The translations under genes and the position numbers were made by a program. A model generated the notes under the pieces. It was not told where the DNA came from, searched no databases, and saw only the letters and a list, made by a program, of their open reading frames with translations. From positions 7,874,501 to 7,938,500 of the forward strand of contig OX485805.1 of assembly GCA_950295325.1 (NCBI GenBank): a stretch of 64,000 nucleotides of DNA, given 5' to 3'. Position 1 is the stretch's first letter, and each line of letters starts with the position of its first letter. The DNA comes from Polytrichum commune (Eukaryota; Streptophyta; Polytrichopsida; Polytrichales; Polytrichaceae). Below, in pieces: positions 34,358 through 46,079 of this stretch.

Positions 34358-34782
34358 ACAACACAAGGTACATGTCACATGTAAATTACATTGAGCATGT
34401 ACAAATTAAATTGCTCATTTTATTTTATTTAAAAAAATTGTTGTGAGAAGATTTGCAAGCCACATCTTCGACACATTTAACAAGAAGTGAAGACAAGTGA
34501 AGACAAGTGAAGCCCAAGAGAAGACAAGGAATGATCAAACTTAATTTTTTTTCAAAATTGCCCTTTTTAGGCATGTATTAAAAAAATCAGCACCTTCACT
34601 TTTTGGTGTGTGGTCATTCCTCTTGGTCCACATTCGGTTTACACCTAGTGAAGGGCCCATGAACCATGAAAACTAATATTTTAGTAACTCGGACCATGGA
34701 AGTCGTCCCATGAAGTCGTCCCACGCAAAATAGGCCTCTTACGTGGGACGACTTCATGGTCCATAGTGTAAACCGCCCCTTA

Positions 34783-36051
34783 GCTGATCTTACACAAGAA
34801 TTCAGCTATAAAGACCCCACGTTAGTCTAGTTCCAAGTCATTTGAGATGAATTGGCCACAAACATATAGGGGGTCAAGTTTTCATGTTGGATGAATGAGA
34901 CCCAGATGAGATACACGCTCGTATGTGATATATCCTTCTTCCCCTTTATTTCGGCTAGGGATTCATGATGACTATTTAATCTCATCCATTGTGTGACTAA
35001 AAACGCAATGGTTTATATTATAACCTATAAATGATCATATAAAAAACCGATTTCCAAAAAGAATATTGAAGACCCCAAATTAATGTAGTGGGTTGTAGCT
35101 AAAACGAGCCGGCCCTCAATCTTATAGGGGACTTGATTTTACTAGAACCCCCTCATCCATGATGGATGAGTTTACAGAAAGACACCCTAAATCCCAATCA
35201 CTTGAATTATATTTGCTTAGTAGACTACACTAAAAAAGGGATATTTAGTGTTTGATACACTAAATACGAACACATACACTAAATGTCAATAACTCTATGA
35301 AAGTAAATAACAATAAATGTAAACCCAAACACTAAATATCAACATGGTAATATGTGGAAGTTACATGTTTGAATTTAGTGTTAGTAAGGATACGAAAAAA
35401 ATGCCATCGACTTTGGCAGATGAGAGATCGACGAGCAGGAATGTGGGGCGCCATCTCTAAAATCGCAAGTCCAGTGACATCCATGCTTCACATGAAGGGA
35501 GGTGACAGCAAGGAAGGTAGCAACACATTTATGTCTAACACTAATTATCAAGATTTTGAAAACTAGTGTTGAGCAGGGTAGGGTTGTAACAACATTAAAT
35601 ATAAACAAACACTAATTTTTTTTTTTAATGTAGTTGCTTTCAAGTTGAATGCTTGGCAAGTTCCAAGAAACAAAGTAGAAATTCCTAACCAATAACCTAA
35701 TACAAGTGCCCAAATTTCAATGAGGTGGGGGGAGCCAAGAGGCTAAGAAGTTTCTCCTAGTATGTAAAGAACCTTGGAAGCATTTTCCGTGCTTTGAGGT
35801 GAAATAGTTTCGGGAGTGTGGTGTTCCGGGATGCATTGCTAGAGAACACCATAGATAAGTAAGATGCAAGTGAGTAAAAGGGAAGTGACCCAAAAATATG
35901 CCCACACTTTTTCCCTACGTTGCTTCCAAGTAGCTAAGAAGTGAATATATCCAAATTAAGACCAACTAGGTCCTATATATACGATGTGCATGAGAATAGA
36001 AAATAAGAAAAATAAAATAGAACCTCAGTGGTTTTTACCCCAATGTGAATA
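34783..36051. other. No gene recognised; holds MITE family F copy 4
   Basis: Apart from the family F element at 35223-35635, the stretch is AT-rich and closed in all frames. Confidence 0.4.
35223..35635. mobile_element. MITE family F copy 4
   Basis: Left end GACTACACTAAAAAAGGGAT, then TTTAGTGTTTGATACACTAA as in copy 1. The right end is decayed (AATGTAGTTG after a T run). A ~100-base GC-richer block in the middle (CGACTTTGGCAGATGAGAG) is absent from copy 1. Confidence 0.6.
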
Positions 36052-36054
36052 TGA

Positions 36055-36552
36055 GGGCCACTTCACGCACGAGACTGAGAGCCCGTGACTGTTACACTTC
36101 AAGCACTCTCGTTGGTGGAAAGGGTGGAGCCGGTCCAAGTTTGCTTCACACTACACTTGAGGGACCAACGGAGTATGTGAATGCAAGATGGATGCAAAGT
36201 CTACATGGATTCCTACATGGCATCGAATGGATCATGTTTCATGGTCATTTGGATTATTTTCAAAAATCATTTCTTGAAAGTAGGCCTAATACAAAACCAG
36301 GAGACCATGGCATTCCAAACGCTCACATCTGTTGGTTTAATCTATTTTATCATATGTGAGGACTCACATGAATAGACATTCACTGAAATAGCAGTTGATT
36401 GAGGGCCCGGTCACATATGAATTCACACTACACTTGAGGGTCCGTGACCACACTACATGATTTGGAGGTGTGTTGGGACGACCTTTGGACACTTTCTTTT
36501 GGGCTCTCACAATTTCATGGTCACGGCTCTTGGCTCGTGTGTGAAGTGGCCT
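36055..36552 (-). mobile_element. Tourist-like MITE, family A copy 4 (inverted)
   Basis: Ends are GGGCCACTTCACGCACGAG and CTCGTGTGTGAAGTGGCC, flanked by TGA (36052-36054, 36553-36555). It is in the opposite orientation to copies 1 and 3 and nearly the same length and sequence. Confidence 0.72.
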
Positions 36553-37652
36553 TGAGCCCGTTGGTCTTATAATGTACCCATGGTTTGTCATGTACTACTT
36601 TAAGGGTTTAATACCTCCCTTGCAGCAGGTGGGTTCAATTATAAAGTGCCCTAGACTCATGAGGTTTTTGAGACGTTTCAAAATCTAGGATAAAAGAGCT
36701 TGTTCCTCTCTATGAGAGAGAAAGCTTCTTAAGACAAAGTTGTTCATAGAAAATCAAAGTATAAATCTACACGGTTGGTGTTCATAGTGAAGCTTATAAT
36801 CTTTAAATGGTCATTATGAATGGGTTACAAATGAAAACATCTCATAAATGTATTTGTGACTTTTGGTAATAACCTATCACATGCTACACTAACTCTCTAT
36901 TATCATGCATCCATGTTAACACTATAAACCTCCTCAATATCATGTGCACTTTGGTTGCCACAAGCATGATATTGGGGAGGTTAGGATGTATTTGCAAATC
37001 CCAGGGCCGGGTGTGTATTGGGTGGGTGCAACCCGGATCGATAAGTTTCTATCGGCATACTGTAGAGGGCTCCCTATTCCATCTTTCCATGTGTCAGAAT
37101 GTAGTTTCCACATGAGATGCAAGTGGGCCGTGACAAATGCGAGCATGTTCGATGGGATAATAATTATGTTGTGTCGGAATAGGGAGCCTGCTAGGGTATT
37201 TATCCTTAAGTCCAAAGTTTTTTGAAATGTGAGATTGTCCGATTTAAATACATATGTTTTACACATATGAAAAGAGTGGAATAAGCATTTTGCCTACATT
37301 AAGTTAATGTCCTAGTTGGAAATTTTGACTTAAATACACTTTATGTAGGTGCAACATACAACATAACATACATGATATTATCCCATACATGATAATGTGG
37401 GGAATATCCAAGAATACTACATGGGATATTGTCAGTCCCACAGAACAAGCTTGTGTATGTGAATAATGTTATGAAGAAAGAACTTATCCCAAAAGTCCCC
37501 TTAGACCTCCTCAACACTTTAAAGGTTAGTGGGGAACCTACCAATAAAAAGAAAGAAAGACTTCATAATCCGTTGGCCACATTAACACCACCAGTATGAT
37601 ATATTGATACAATCCTTGAGAGATTGTCCCATACTCTATTGTTTTGAATTTT

Positions 37653-37683
37653 GATCTATCTATCTATCTATCTATCTATCTAT
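37653..37683. repeat. (ATCT)n microsatellite
   Basis: About eight perfect tetranucleotide units. Confidence 0.9.
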
Positions 37684-38414
37684 GCAAACATTGGCTCCTA
37701 TCGGAGCAAGCATGCATAAAGAGCCAATTCACGTGCATGCTACAATCCCCTCTTAGGGGTGGACTCCTTCATGATTATATACCATATAGCTTAGGGTTTA
37801 AAACTATGCTCGGTATATAATGGTGTAGAAAATGTTCGATCTGTAGTTAATTTCTCAATGTGAAAGTGCTAATAAATATAAGTAGTTAATCTGAAAGTAG
37901 TGTTCTTAACTACAAGTTATGAACATAAATGCAGCCACCATTCGCTACAAAGGAGAAAATACACAAGACAAAATATTGATAAAGGCTGCCCTCCACTTCG
38001 TGAGTAATTACAATACTATTTAGGTAGAGCATGTAAAAATTTAGTGCCACCCAAAACCAACATCCTAAAATCCTTGCACACTACATACATGGTTATTTTG
38101 AGAATATCCATCACCTTAACGTTAGGTTTAGATCATCTACAATTAAAACTTTGAACCTTTATCAACTTTTGTATTTGGAAATCAAATAAGGTATGCGTTG
38201 GTGCCTTGAAGTCCTCTTTCAATTGCTAGCGAGAGCAATGTAGAATTCAATCAATCTCATTACAAGTTCTAGTATGTTCAACAATTGAAGTGAGATTCTA
38301 AGCACAATCTACAATTGGTCTCACAAGACTAAATCATGATTTAATGGTGCATTGATTGAATGAGCTTCAAAGGTAATAATGTAAGTGGACATGATTGGGT
38401 TAGTTATTTTAAGT

Positions 38415-38925
38415 ACACACCTATATTGGAACGGTGTGGATCTAAGAACAAACACCAAAAATACAAGTGTTTAAAAAAAAACCCGGACTATGTGCTCAAA
38501 CCCTTTAGCCATTGTAGGTTCAAAAACCATTATACATGATATTGTTGAGATACAAGTGGCACTAACCCCAATGTGAGAATAAATCAGTCAAGGTTCGGGA
38601 ATAAATGATGTTGTTTAGAAAAATTGAAGTTTTCACTCTTAGTGTTGTGACAAGGTCAGTGATATGGAATAAGACATCTCAAGAAAGGATGAGGGAAAAT
38701 GAAGTTTAGTAATGTTCTGTAATTTGTTATGAAGACATGTAAATTATTCAAGAAACATAACATTATGTATAATATCAAACATGATATTCATGCAAGCTTC
38801 AAAATTTATGAGAGAATTGACTATGGTCTCAAGTTGAATTCACTAATTGTGTCGTACTAATTGTGTCGTGCTAATCACGAGTTTAATCTTCTAGGAGAAG
38901 TGGACCAATCGCAAGAAAGAAGTAA
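38415..38925. mobile_element. Family D arm
   Basis: Carries ACGGTGTGGATCTAAGAACA, GGACTATGTGCTCAAA, CATTGTAGGTTCAA, then CTTCTAGGAGAAGTGGACCA. This is the same order as the left arm at 10640-11440. The boundary is uncertain. Confidence 0.45.
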
Positions 38926-39959
38926 CCCTTTAATCCCTAATGTCCCACAAGTCAACAATATGGTCTTGGGTTCAAGGTTAGTACTCACTTAGCACTGGTT
39001 GGAGGTTTTTTTTTTTTTTTTGAGAAAACAATATTAGTATGGGTTGGGGGGGGGGGGGGGAGTGTGCAAGGGTTACTTCATGATAATGTCCTGAAAAGTG
39101 GATTTGGGTTTCCCATATTATTTGTGGTAATTCATTGAGTTCATGGCCAACCTCCCTCCCAATTGGTGAATGGTTTTCCCAATGGAATTGCTATATTCAT
39201 GAAAACTTTTGACTTGCAATCATTAAAGGGGTGTTTATTTGCAAAGGAGAGTCGTTGGAAACATTTTTCTCTATCCGTGCAAATGAACAAAACAAGGTAA
39301 AAACCTTTATTTCTCTAGATATTCAAAGTTACATAATTCATAAAAAATGCTAATTGTATTAGTTTTGTTTCAAATTCGGGTGTGTGTACCACCACAATGA
39401 TTATGTACGTAGAACAAAATGATAGAAACAAAACATCGACTTTGATGATATGAACGACAAGTTTTCAATTTCAGTATCCAACGCCATTGATACACTACAC
39501 AAAAGATCCTAGTCTTCCATGCTTTTAAATTAAGTCGTCAGTCCTCATAAGATGAACATATCCACACGTAATCTAGGCAAACTAATGTCATCTTCATTTG
39601 AAGAAAATTTTCTCAAGTTTTTCATGAAGTTACGACCTTATGTTGAGAAATTCCAATCGTACGAATACGTTCTTCAAACTTTGTGTCAACAATGTTGCTT
39701 CATGAATGGTCCATAAAGAAAGCTTGTGAATTTCACCTTGTAATGGAATCATGAAAAAACAAAAGACCCCTAGGGATAACAAGGGATAAGACCCCATCTT
39801 GGTACCTTTACATCATACCATTTTCGAGTGTTCACTTGTGAACGAGAGGTATGCATATATTCAAGTGCAACACGATGGCCAATTCAGTCAAAACTAGCCC
39901 AAGTGTGAAGAGGGGTAAAATATATCTGAATCAAGGCTGCCTAGACGTGTGAAAGCGCC

Positions 39960-40927
39960 TGCAGTGTACTACAGTCGTCCCGATTCCAACGATCGTCTAG
40001 CATTCGTCGAGTTCTTGTCGTCCACGTCGTGAGAAGTTCGTCCGAAACTCGTCCTGAATTTCGACGATCGCCCAGGGTTAGCCGACTCCCTCGCCCTCGT
40101 GGAGGTCGTTTCCTCGTCGAGATTCTGACGGTCGTCGGTCTCCAGTCGTGGACGTCCGTCCTAGGTCAACCCCCTCGCTCCCCCCACCGCCAGCTTCTTC
40201 CTCCGCCTTCCGGTCTTTCGTCCTCCGGAGCTCTGGGCGAGGGATTAGAGATCGCGATTTCTCCTAAACCGTGCAACTCAATTTCCTCTGTTGATGCACT
40301 CACAATATTCCCTCCGCTTTCTCCACCATTCCGGCCTTCTTCACACCCCTCTCAGTGCCATATCGAACTCAAAAACTCCACAAAACCGCTACAAACCCTT
40401 GTCACATTTGCAAACCTCGGTTTTGATCCCAAAACACCATACAATCCCTTCGTTGTAAGCGTCTCCATCTTCTAATCATCCTGAAAGTCCCAGTATAAGG
40501 ATCGTGGTGGAGTTGGAACTTGGAGTGGGGTTAGGGCCACGATTTTGTATGTGTTATGTATGTGTAGCATGCGACGGTAACGAATTGTATTTGTTATGTA
40601 TGAGGGTTTTGTTTTGAGCTAGGGTCGATGAGTCTGGCATGGTCTGAATGGATAGCAAGGAAAGGGCAAGGAGAATAAACCTTCATGGCCATGAGAGGGG
40701 TTTGAGAGGAGTGGTAATCTGGGATTAATATAAGTATGGCGGACAGGTGAAGAAATCATCGAAATTGAGGAAGAAGGGAAGGGTTAGAAGGTTTGAAGAT
40801 TTGGAAGGGAGGGCTAGGGTAGTGATTGATAGATAGATAGATAGAAGCGCAATTACAATTTTGTTGTTAGGAAATAAGAAAGAAAAGGCAGGTCAAGCTG
40901 GCGTACCTCCCGAGGCCCACGGTTCTG
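39960..40927 (+). promoter_or_regulatory. GC-richer leader and promoter region of the trihelix gene
   Basis: From about 39960 base composition changes sharply to GC- and CpG-rich with many TCGTC strings, then pyrimidine-rich DNA, ending in a GATA microsatellite near 40829. A 148-codon open frame (40029-40475) lacks any recognised domain and is rich in Ser, Pro and Arg. It could be an upstream ORF in a long leader, or chance in GC-rich DNA. The start region of transcription is probably here. Confidence 0.35.
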
Positions 40928-42693
40928 ATGGGAGAGAATCTGGGGGCGTTGCCTATCTCTCTACAATCTCCACATGACATGAACCATCCGGACATGGGGT
41001 CATTGACCCCTGGGAGGCGAGGAGGCAGTGGTGGTGGTGGGAAGAAGGAGGAACGTATCCCGCAATGGGGGTACCATGAAACCAAAGAGTTTATTGCCAT
41101 TCGTGCTGAGCTTGAGAAGGACTTTACACAAACCAAGCGGAACAAGACACTCTGGGAGCTCATTGAACGGAAGATGAAGGAGAAAGGCTTCCGGCGGAGT
41201 GCTGATCAATGCAAATGTAAATGGAAGAACCTCGTAAACCGCTATAAGGTAAAGTAAAAATTATTGTTGTTGTTGATGGGTTTATTTATTGTTCCAGTTT
41301 CTTCATAATAATGCCAAATGTTAAATGGAATGTTTGTCAATTTGCAAGACATTAAGGGACACCTACCTCCTCCTTCCTTGGTGGTTTTGAACTCGTGCTT
41401 TGGTGACGGTATTCGGTTAGTAAAAATGAAAGTGCATCCTTTTCATTGAAATGTTTGCAGGGTTGGGTATACGGGGTTTGCTACTACTGCATGATGCACT
41501 TGTCCAGCCTTGTCAACCTTTTTTTCTAGGTTGACAGGAATGAGATGCAAGGGCTTCATTTCCATTCTAAAACATTTCTATTGTCTTCACCTGCTCCTCC
41601 TACCTTGGTGGTTTTGGACTTTCACCTTGGACGGTATTCAGTTAGTACAAGTGTGCACTATTTTAATCCAAATGTTTGCAGGGTTGGGTATATGGGGTTT
41701 GCTATTACTGCATGATGCACTTCAGCCTTGTGAAGCTTTTCTGGGTTGACAGGAATGAGATACATGGGTTCCATTTGTATCCTAAACTATTTTTGTTGTT
41801 TGTTTGTATATGTATATGCAGGGAAAGGAGACTTCAGAACCTGACTATGAGGTGTGTTTCAGATCAAATTCTTGGCCTCCTCCCCAGAATGTGCATTTCT
41901 TTGCATGCAGTAATGAAGAGCTCGTGGTTGGTGATACTGCAGTTTTTATGGAAATTTCTCCTTTTGATAGTCACATGCATTTTGATATGTGTAGCTTGCT
42001 ACAGGGTTGGTAATGTTTGGTAAAGTCTTTGATTAGGAGTTGTCTGCTTCAATTTTTTTTTAATATCATTAGCTCTTGCACAAATGGACCCTTGATGTCT
42101 TGCCTGCTGACGGACAGTTCATGCAGGGGAAAGATTTGGCTGACCCAGACAATGGCAGACAATGTCCTTTCTTTGAGGAACTTGATGCGATCTTCAAAGA
42201 GCGTGCCAAGAATGCAGACAGAAATCTACTGGAGTCTGAGCCAGGGTCGCGACCGAAGAAGAAAGGGAAGCGAGGCAAACAAAAGAGTTCTGACGATGAC
42301 AGCGAGGAAGATGACGACGAAGAAGAAAGTGAAGAGGACCGAGTGGTTCGCAGGAAGAAGCGGAAAAACGAGAAGGACAATCGGCCGAGGGTTACGGCTG
42401 AAAAGTATCGCGCCAACAGCATGCAGGAAGTCTTGGAGGATTTCTTCCAGCAGCAGCAGCGAGTGGAGGAGCAGTGGCGAGAGTCGGTGGAGAGGAGGGA
42501 ACATGAGCGACGGGTTCGAGAGCAAGAGTGGAGAGAGGCAATGGAGAAGCTTGAGCAAGAGCGGATTCAAAGAGAATTGATGTGGCGAGAGCGTGAAGAA
42601 CAAAGGAGGGTACGGGACGAGGCACGCGCACAAAAAAGAGATGAGCTTTTTGCTGCATTGCTGAATAAATTGGCCCAGGATGAAGGTTACTGA
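40928..42693 (+). CDS. Trihelix transcription factor, GT-3 (GT-1 clade) type
   Basis: Nuclear DNA-binding protein of the plant trihelix family. Exons: 40928-41248, micro-exon 41822-41851 and 42127-42693, all phase 0; 305 residues, or 295 if the micro-exon is skipped. The DNA-binding domain (about 43-107) reads RIPQWGYHETKEFIAIRAEL, ends ADQCKCKWKNLVNRYK and has the three spaced Trp of the fold. It continues GKDLADPDNGRQCPFFEEL in exon 3. An acidic Ser/Asp/Glu stretch and a Lys/Arg cluster (likely NLS) follow. A long C-terminal coiled coil comes next: EDFFQQQQRVEEQWRESVE, then repeated WRE motifs and ALLNKLAQDEGY. That tail is characteristic of GT-3 proteins. The start ATG at 40928 precedes a Gly-rich linker and is the only one in frame before the domain. 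The micro-exon codes GKETSEPDYE, a near copy of the first ten residues of exon 3. Confidence 0.9.
41340..41800 (+). repeat. Two-copy ~221 bp tandem duplication in the trihelix intron
   Basis: TTTGCAGGGTTGGGTATACG at about 41455 recurs as TTTGCAGGGTTGGGTATATG at about 41676. Each copy also has CCTTGGTGGTTTT upstream and GTTGACAGGAATGAGAT downstream. Both copies have a good acceptor (TTTGCAG) followed by the same open frame (WVYGVCYYCMMH), so they could act as cryptic or alternative exons. Confidence 0.7.
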
Positions 42694-45600
42694 CTAATTC
42701 CTGACAATCCTATTTTATAGAAACCATGGCTGCGTCGAAGCATTCATTATGTGTTGATGATGAAAGTAAAAGTATGGTGCACACATCAGTGTTGCCAATC
42801 TGATGCAGAATGCTACTCGCGGCGAGGAGTAGTTCAAAAACTTGGAAAATGAGCTTGCCAAAGGTCAATTTTTTCCCCTTGCAAGAACAAGGGTCACTGG
42901 CACGGCAATCACTTGGCATGTTGATGATGAACGAGCAGAGCGCAGACAAGGAATAAATGAGGGAAGTGCAGGCAAGACATCGAACGGCGTCCTTTGTCAT
43001 TTTTGTGGATTGCATCACCTTGTGGGTTGTAAACAAGAACCTTGATAGTCTAAGGCGACTACTGACTGGGCAACATGAGTGTTCCCACATATAGAGATGA
43101 AAATCCAGTTATTCATAGTTCCTTGTAGTGTTTAGATTCTAGGTGTTTGTATTTGGAGCCCATCGGGAGACATGCACTGATTGTAAAATTAGCATGTACC
43201 ACCACCACCACCACTCCTTTTTCGTGTTTCTTTAGATTCATATCAACAATCATATCCTTCCCTTCCACTTATGGGACTCTCTACATCCACTTTCACGATC
43301 TAAGGAGGTCTTAAATGCCACTGGCAAACGGATGACTTCAAAAAGAATCTTGACACTTGCAAGGGCCAGGCTTTCTTTTTTCTTTTTGGTGGGAAGCCAT
43401 GGTGGATGATTCCAAGATCAAATTTCTGCAAAGTTGTAGTTTCCATGGTTTCTGCTACTGGCATAATCTCTTTTCATATCCCTGTGCATTTTTGTCCATT
43501 TGTATGTTATGCAGCTTCAGCACATATTGGGCACGGATCTGCTTATTAAATTGATTTTTATGAAGCTTTGGTTTCTTCAGCAAAAAAACTAGAGGTTCTA
43601 ATACAAGCATTGCTACAATGTTCAGCACTTTTAATATCTGTGCAACATCGATTACGCAAATTTCTTTACATCATGTCTGTGTTTACGAATTTCCTGAAAT
43701 TCAGATTGCAGAGTCTTCTGCCTGGAGACATGTCTAAGGTAGGTGGGTCTTAGATGGACACTTTCCCCTCTGCACCCACTTCTCGTAGGATATGAAACAT
43801 GCAAACATGCAATTAGTGCGAGACGATTAGCAAACCCACATCTCAGCTGAAGTGCCTTTCTCCATAGTTATTGGAGCTTGTATGAGTATCCTATCCATCG
43901 GCAAAGTGGAGATTCTTTGAGTAAATGATCATGAAAGTGCCCCCCCCCCCCAGCCCCCCATTATGTTGACTATTATGTCTAGAATAGTTTACAAAATTTG
44001 AGCACATAGTCCAATCTCTTTCCAACACATGTCTTTTGGGTGTGTGTCTTAATTTCACACTTAACCATACACCACTCATGTAGTTGTCTGTAAGATCAGA
44101 AACCGGATTAGTCACATTTACCTTACCCAGAGCATTTACTGTTATGGTGAGTGGAGTATAGTATAAATTTGAAGCTGGAGCTGGCTCCACTGGAGTCCGA
44201 ATTGCACCTCCTCCCCTAGAGATGTGAACGCATATTGTTTATAACCCCATTATTGAAGTTGTTGAGATTAATCCCCAAAGACTAGGATGGGATATTATTT
44301 GCCTTGAAATTTGGAGACCTTTGTGTATGGAACAGGACAGGAGCCGTCACATAAGCTTATGTAATGCGACTCCAAAACATGTGCCGACAAGGACTCTTGC
44401 TGTGCAGGAGGAAGCTATTTAGAGGGTAACCATGATGCCAAGCTTCCCACCAAATATGTAAGTTGCTGTCAATGGAAGTGGACACCTCACCCTTTTACAT
44501 GATGCAAAAGGTGGACTTCACATTGCATAATTTTGCGGACAGCCAGCAGGACTCTGATGTGTACAGTGCTGTTTCAATCTTATAAAAGTGTAATGATTTA
44601 GTGCACATTATAACTGACGAACCAGGAAGGTGAGAGTACCTTCATTATAAATATTCCTGTGTCCCTCATTCCTAAGTATTTTATTTGGGATACCAGCAAT
44701 TTTAGAAACTCAGAAGTCTGAAACATGAGAACTCCTCAGTCGAGGAGTCGATGTAGGAATGATGCACTTTCATCACAGGTACTGTTCCTACTTTAATGCG
44801 TCAACTTACACTCGAGTCTCGCAATTAGGAGAGTTGTGAGCATCAGATAAAACCATGAAAAATTTCCATTATTCATGTCCAAATACATGTCTTTAACATA
44901 TTTAAAATTCACACAAATATATGTTTTAAGAATCTACCAATATGATGTTTAAAGAGTACACCTATCTCTTTCGAATCTTGCTTACATCCCTTCCGACTAT
45001 GGTACTACCTCATCTTCAAAGCACCGATTCTCATTGAAAGGAGTTGGGTCACCTATATCTCTCATAGTCAAAATCAAACTGAAATGAAAGAGAGGGAAAA
45101 GAATTGGAGAAGTCTGCATCCCATCTGAACTTGTACCAAATGCTGAGACCTCCAGTATTGACTTCTTGTGTCCAAGGTTGAAAGAAGTATTTTTACAAGA
45201 CATAGAGAACGAATTCGTGTGTGTATTCTGTATTAAAAAATCATGTAAACACCAACCTTGGTTTGGGACATGTTTAGTTCAGTGTTGCCAACTGCCAAAA
45301 AATTGGGTTATTTTTCATACCTTGCAAGGACCACATACAACCAAGCTCGGTGATTATTTACCAACTGAGCTTCCAAATAGGAGCTTTCTGTTACTCTATA
45401 AAGCAGTCCACCACCACATTGAAAGGCAGGATACAGACAAATACATAAAGAAAACCTCTTGAACATAACTAAAAGTCTAGGACAAGATTACAAGTTCCTA
45501 TACTAGAGAAACTTGAGACAAACTGATTCATTAATTCGTACAATGCCTCCCTCCAGAGGTAGATATGTACACACAGAATCCTGCATCTAGATGTCTAATA

Positions 45601-45869
45601 GAAGTTACCATGACACCCCTTCCCACCTCTAATAATTCTTGGCCAGACATTTACTGTTGCCAATCCTGGATTTCCCTGGAACTGGAGGTACACTAGGAGC
45701 TGGAAAAGCCATTGATCAAGTAGGACCACTAATCAGCTTCATGTGCTCCCAGGAGCCCTATTTGATTCCTCTCCTGGAGATAACCTGTATAATATAGGCC
45801 ATATAATTTCTAAAGCACTTGATTACAGAGAAAGTTCTTTACCTGATTGTATCGTGCTCAAGTCCAAAA
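42694..45869. other. 3' flank of the trihelix gene and intergenic DNA
   Basis: Probably holds the trihelix 3' UTR (AATAAA-like strings, e.g. AATAAATGAG near 42951). A family D arm lies at 43785-44110. The remaining open frames (43357-43554, 45166-45462) have no domain. Confidence 0.4.
43785..44110. mobile_element. Family D arm with poly-C
   Basis: Contains ACTTCTCGTAGGATATGAAA, AATTAGTGCGAGACGATTAG, a poly-C tract (43939-43950), ATGTTGACTATTATGTCTAG and ATAGTCCAATCTCTTTCCAA. The order is the same as in 61960-62330. Confidence 0.5.
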
Positions 45870-45875
45870 CTCTAT

Positions 45876-45881
45876 TTTATT
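45876..45881 (-). terminator. Possible polyadenylation signal of the copper ATPase gene
   Basis: AATAAA on the minus strand lies about 200 bases past the stop codon. Plant signals are loose, so the assignment rests on position only. Confidence 0.3.
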
Positions 45882-46079
45882 TCTAGCTTTCCACTCCTGG
45901 ACTCCTTCCTGGCCACAAACACAGTAGTACAGCTTCTCGCAATGGCAACAAAGAGTCTAACCTTAAAAAATTGGATTTTCATTTCTTGAAGCCGAAATAG
46001 GTTGGACTTCAGAATCGCAGTCACGTGCAGTGGTGATAAGTAAATTTTCACATAAGGGGGTTTGTCAGCATATGGAAAG

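Larger units (their letters stand above)
33637..34779. mobile_element. Tourist-like MITE, family B copy 3, enlarged by internal insertions
   Basis: Ends are GGGGCGGTTTACACTATGGA and TCCATAGTGTAAACCGCCCC, a perfect match, flanked by TTA (33634-33636, 34780-34782). At 1143 bp it is about twice the other B copies. The extra ~550 bases (about 33900-34440) hold a 22-bp-arm hairpin and a partial family F MITE, so later insertions sit inside it. Confidence 0.75.
36556..39959. other. No gene recognised
   Basis: Repeat-rich intergenic DNA: a relative of the 16273 hairpin near 37370-37450, an (ATCT)n microsatellite at 37653-37683, a family D arm at 38415-38925, and a poly-T plus poly-G pair near 39007-39060. 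The frame 36944-37225 has no recognised domain. Confidence 0.4.

Noticed and set aside
36944-37225. 93-codon open frame on the + strand
   Set aside because: No recognised domain, no splice neighbours; in a repeat-rich zone.
42069-42658. Minus-strand open frames opposite trihelix exon 3
   Set aside because: Shadow frames created by GAG/GAA-rich coiled-coil coding; the + strand carries a clear protein.
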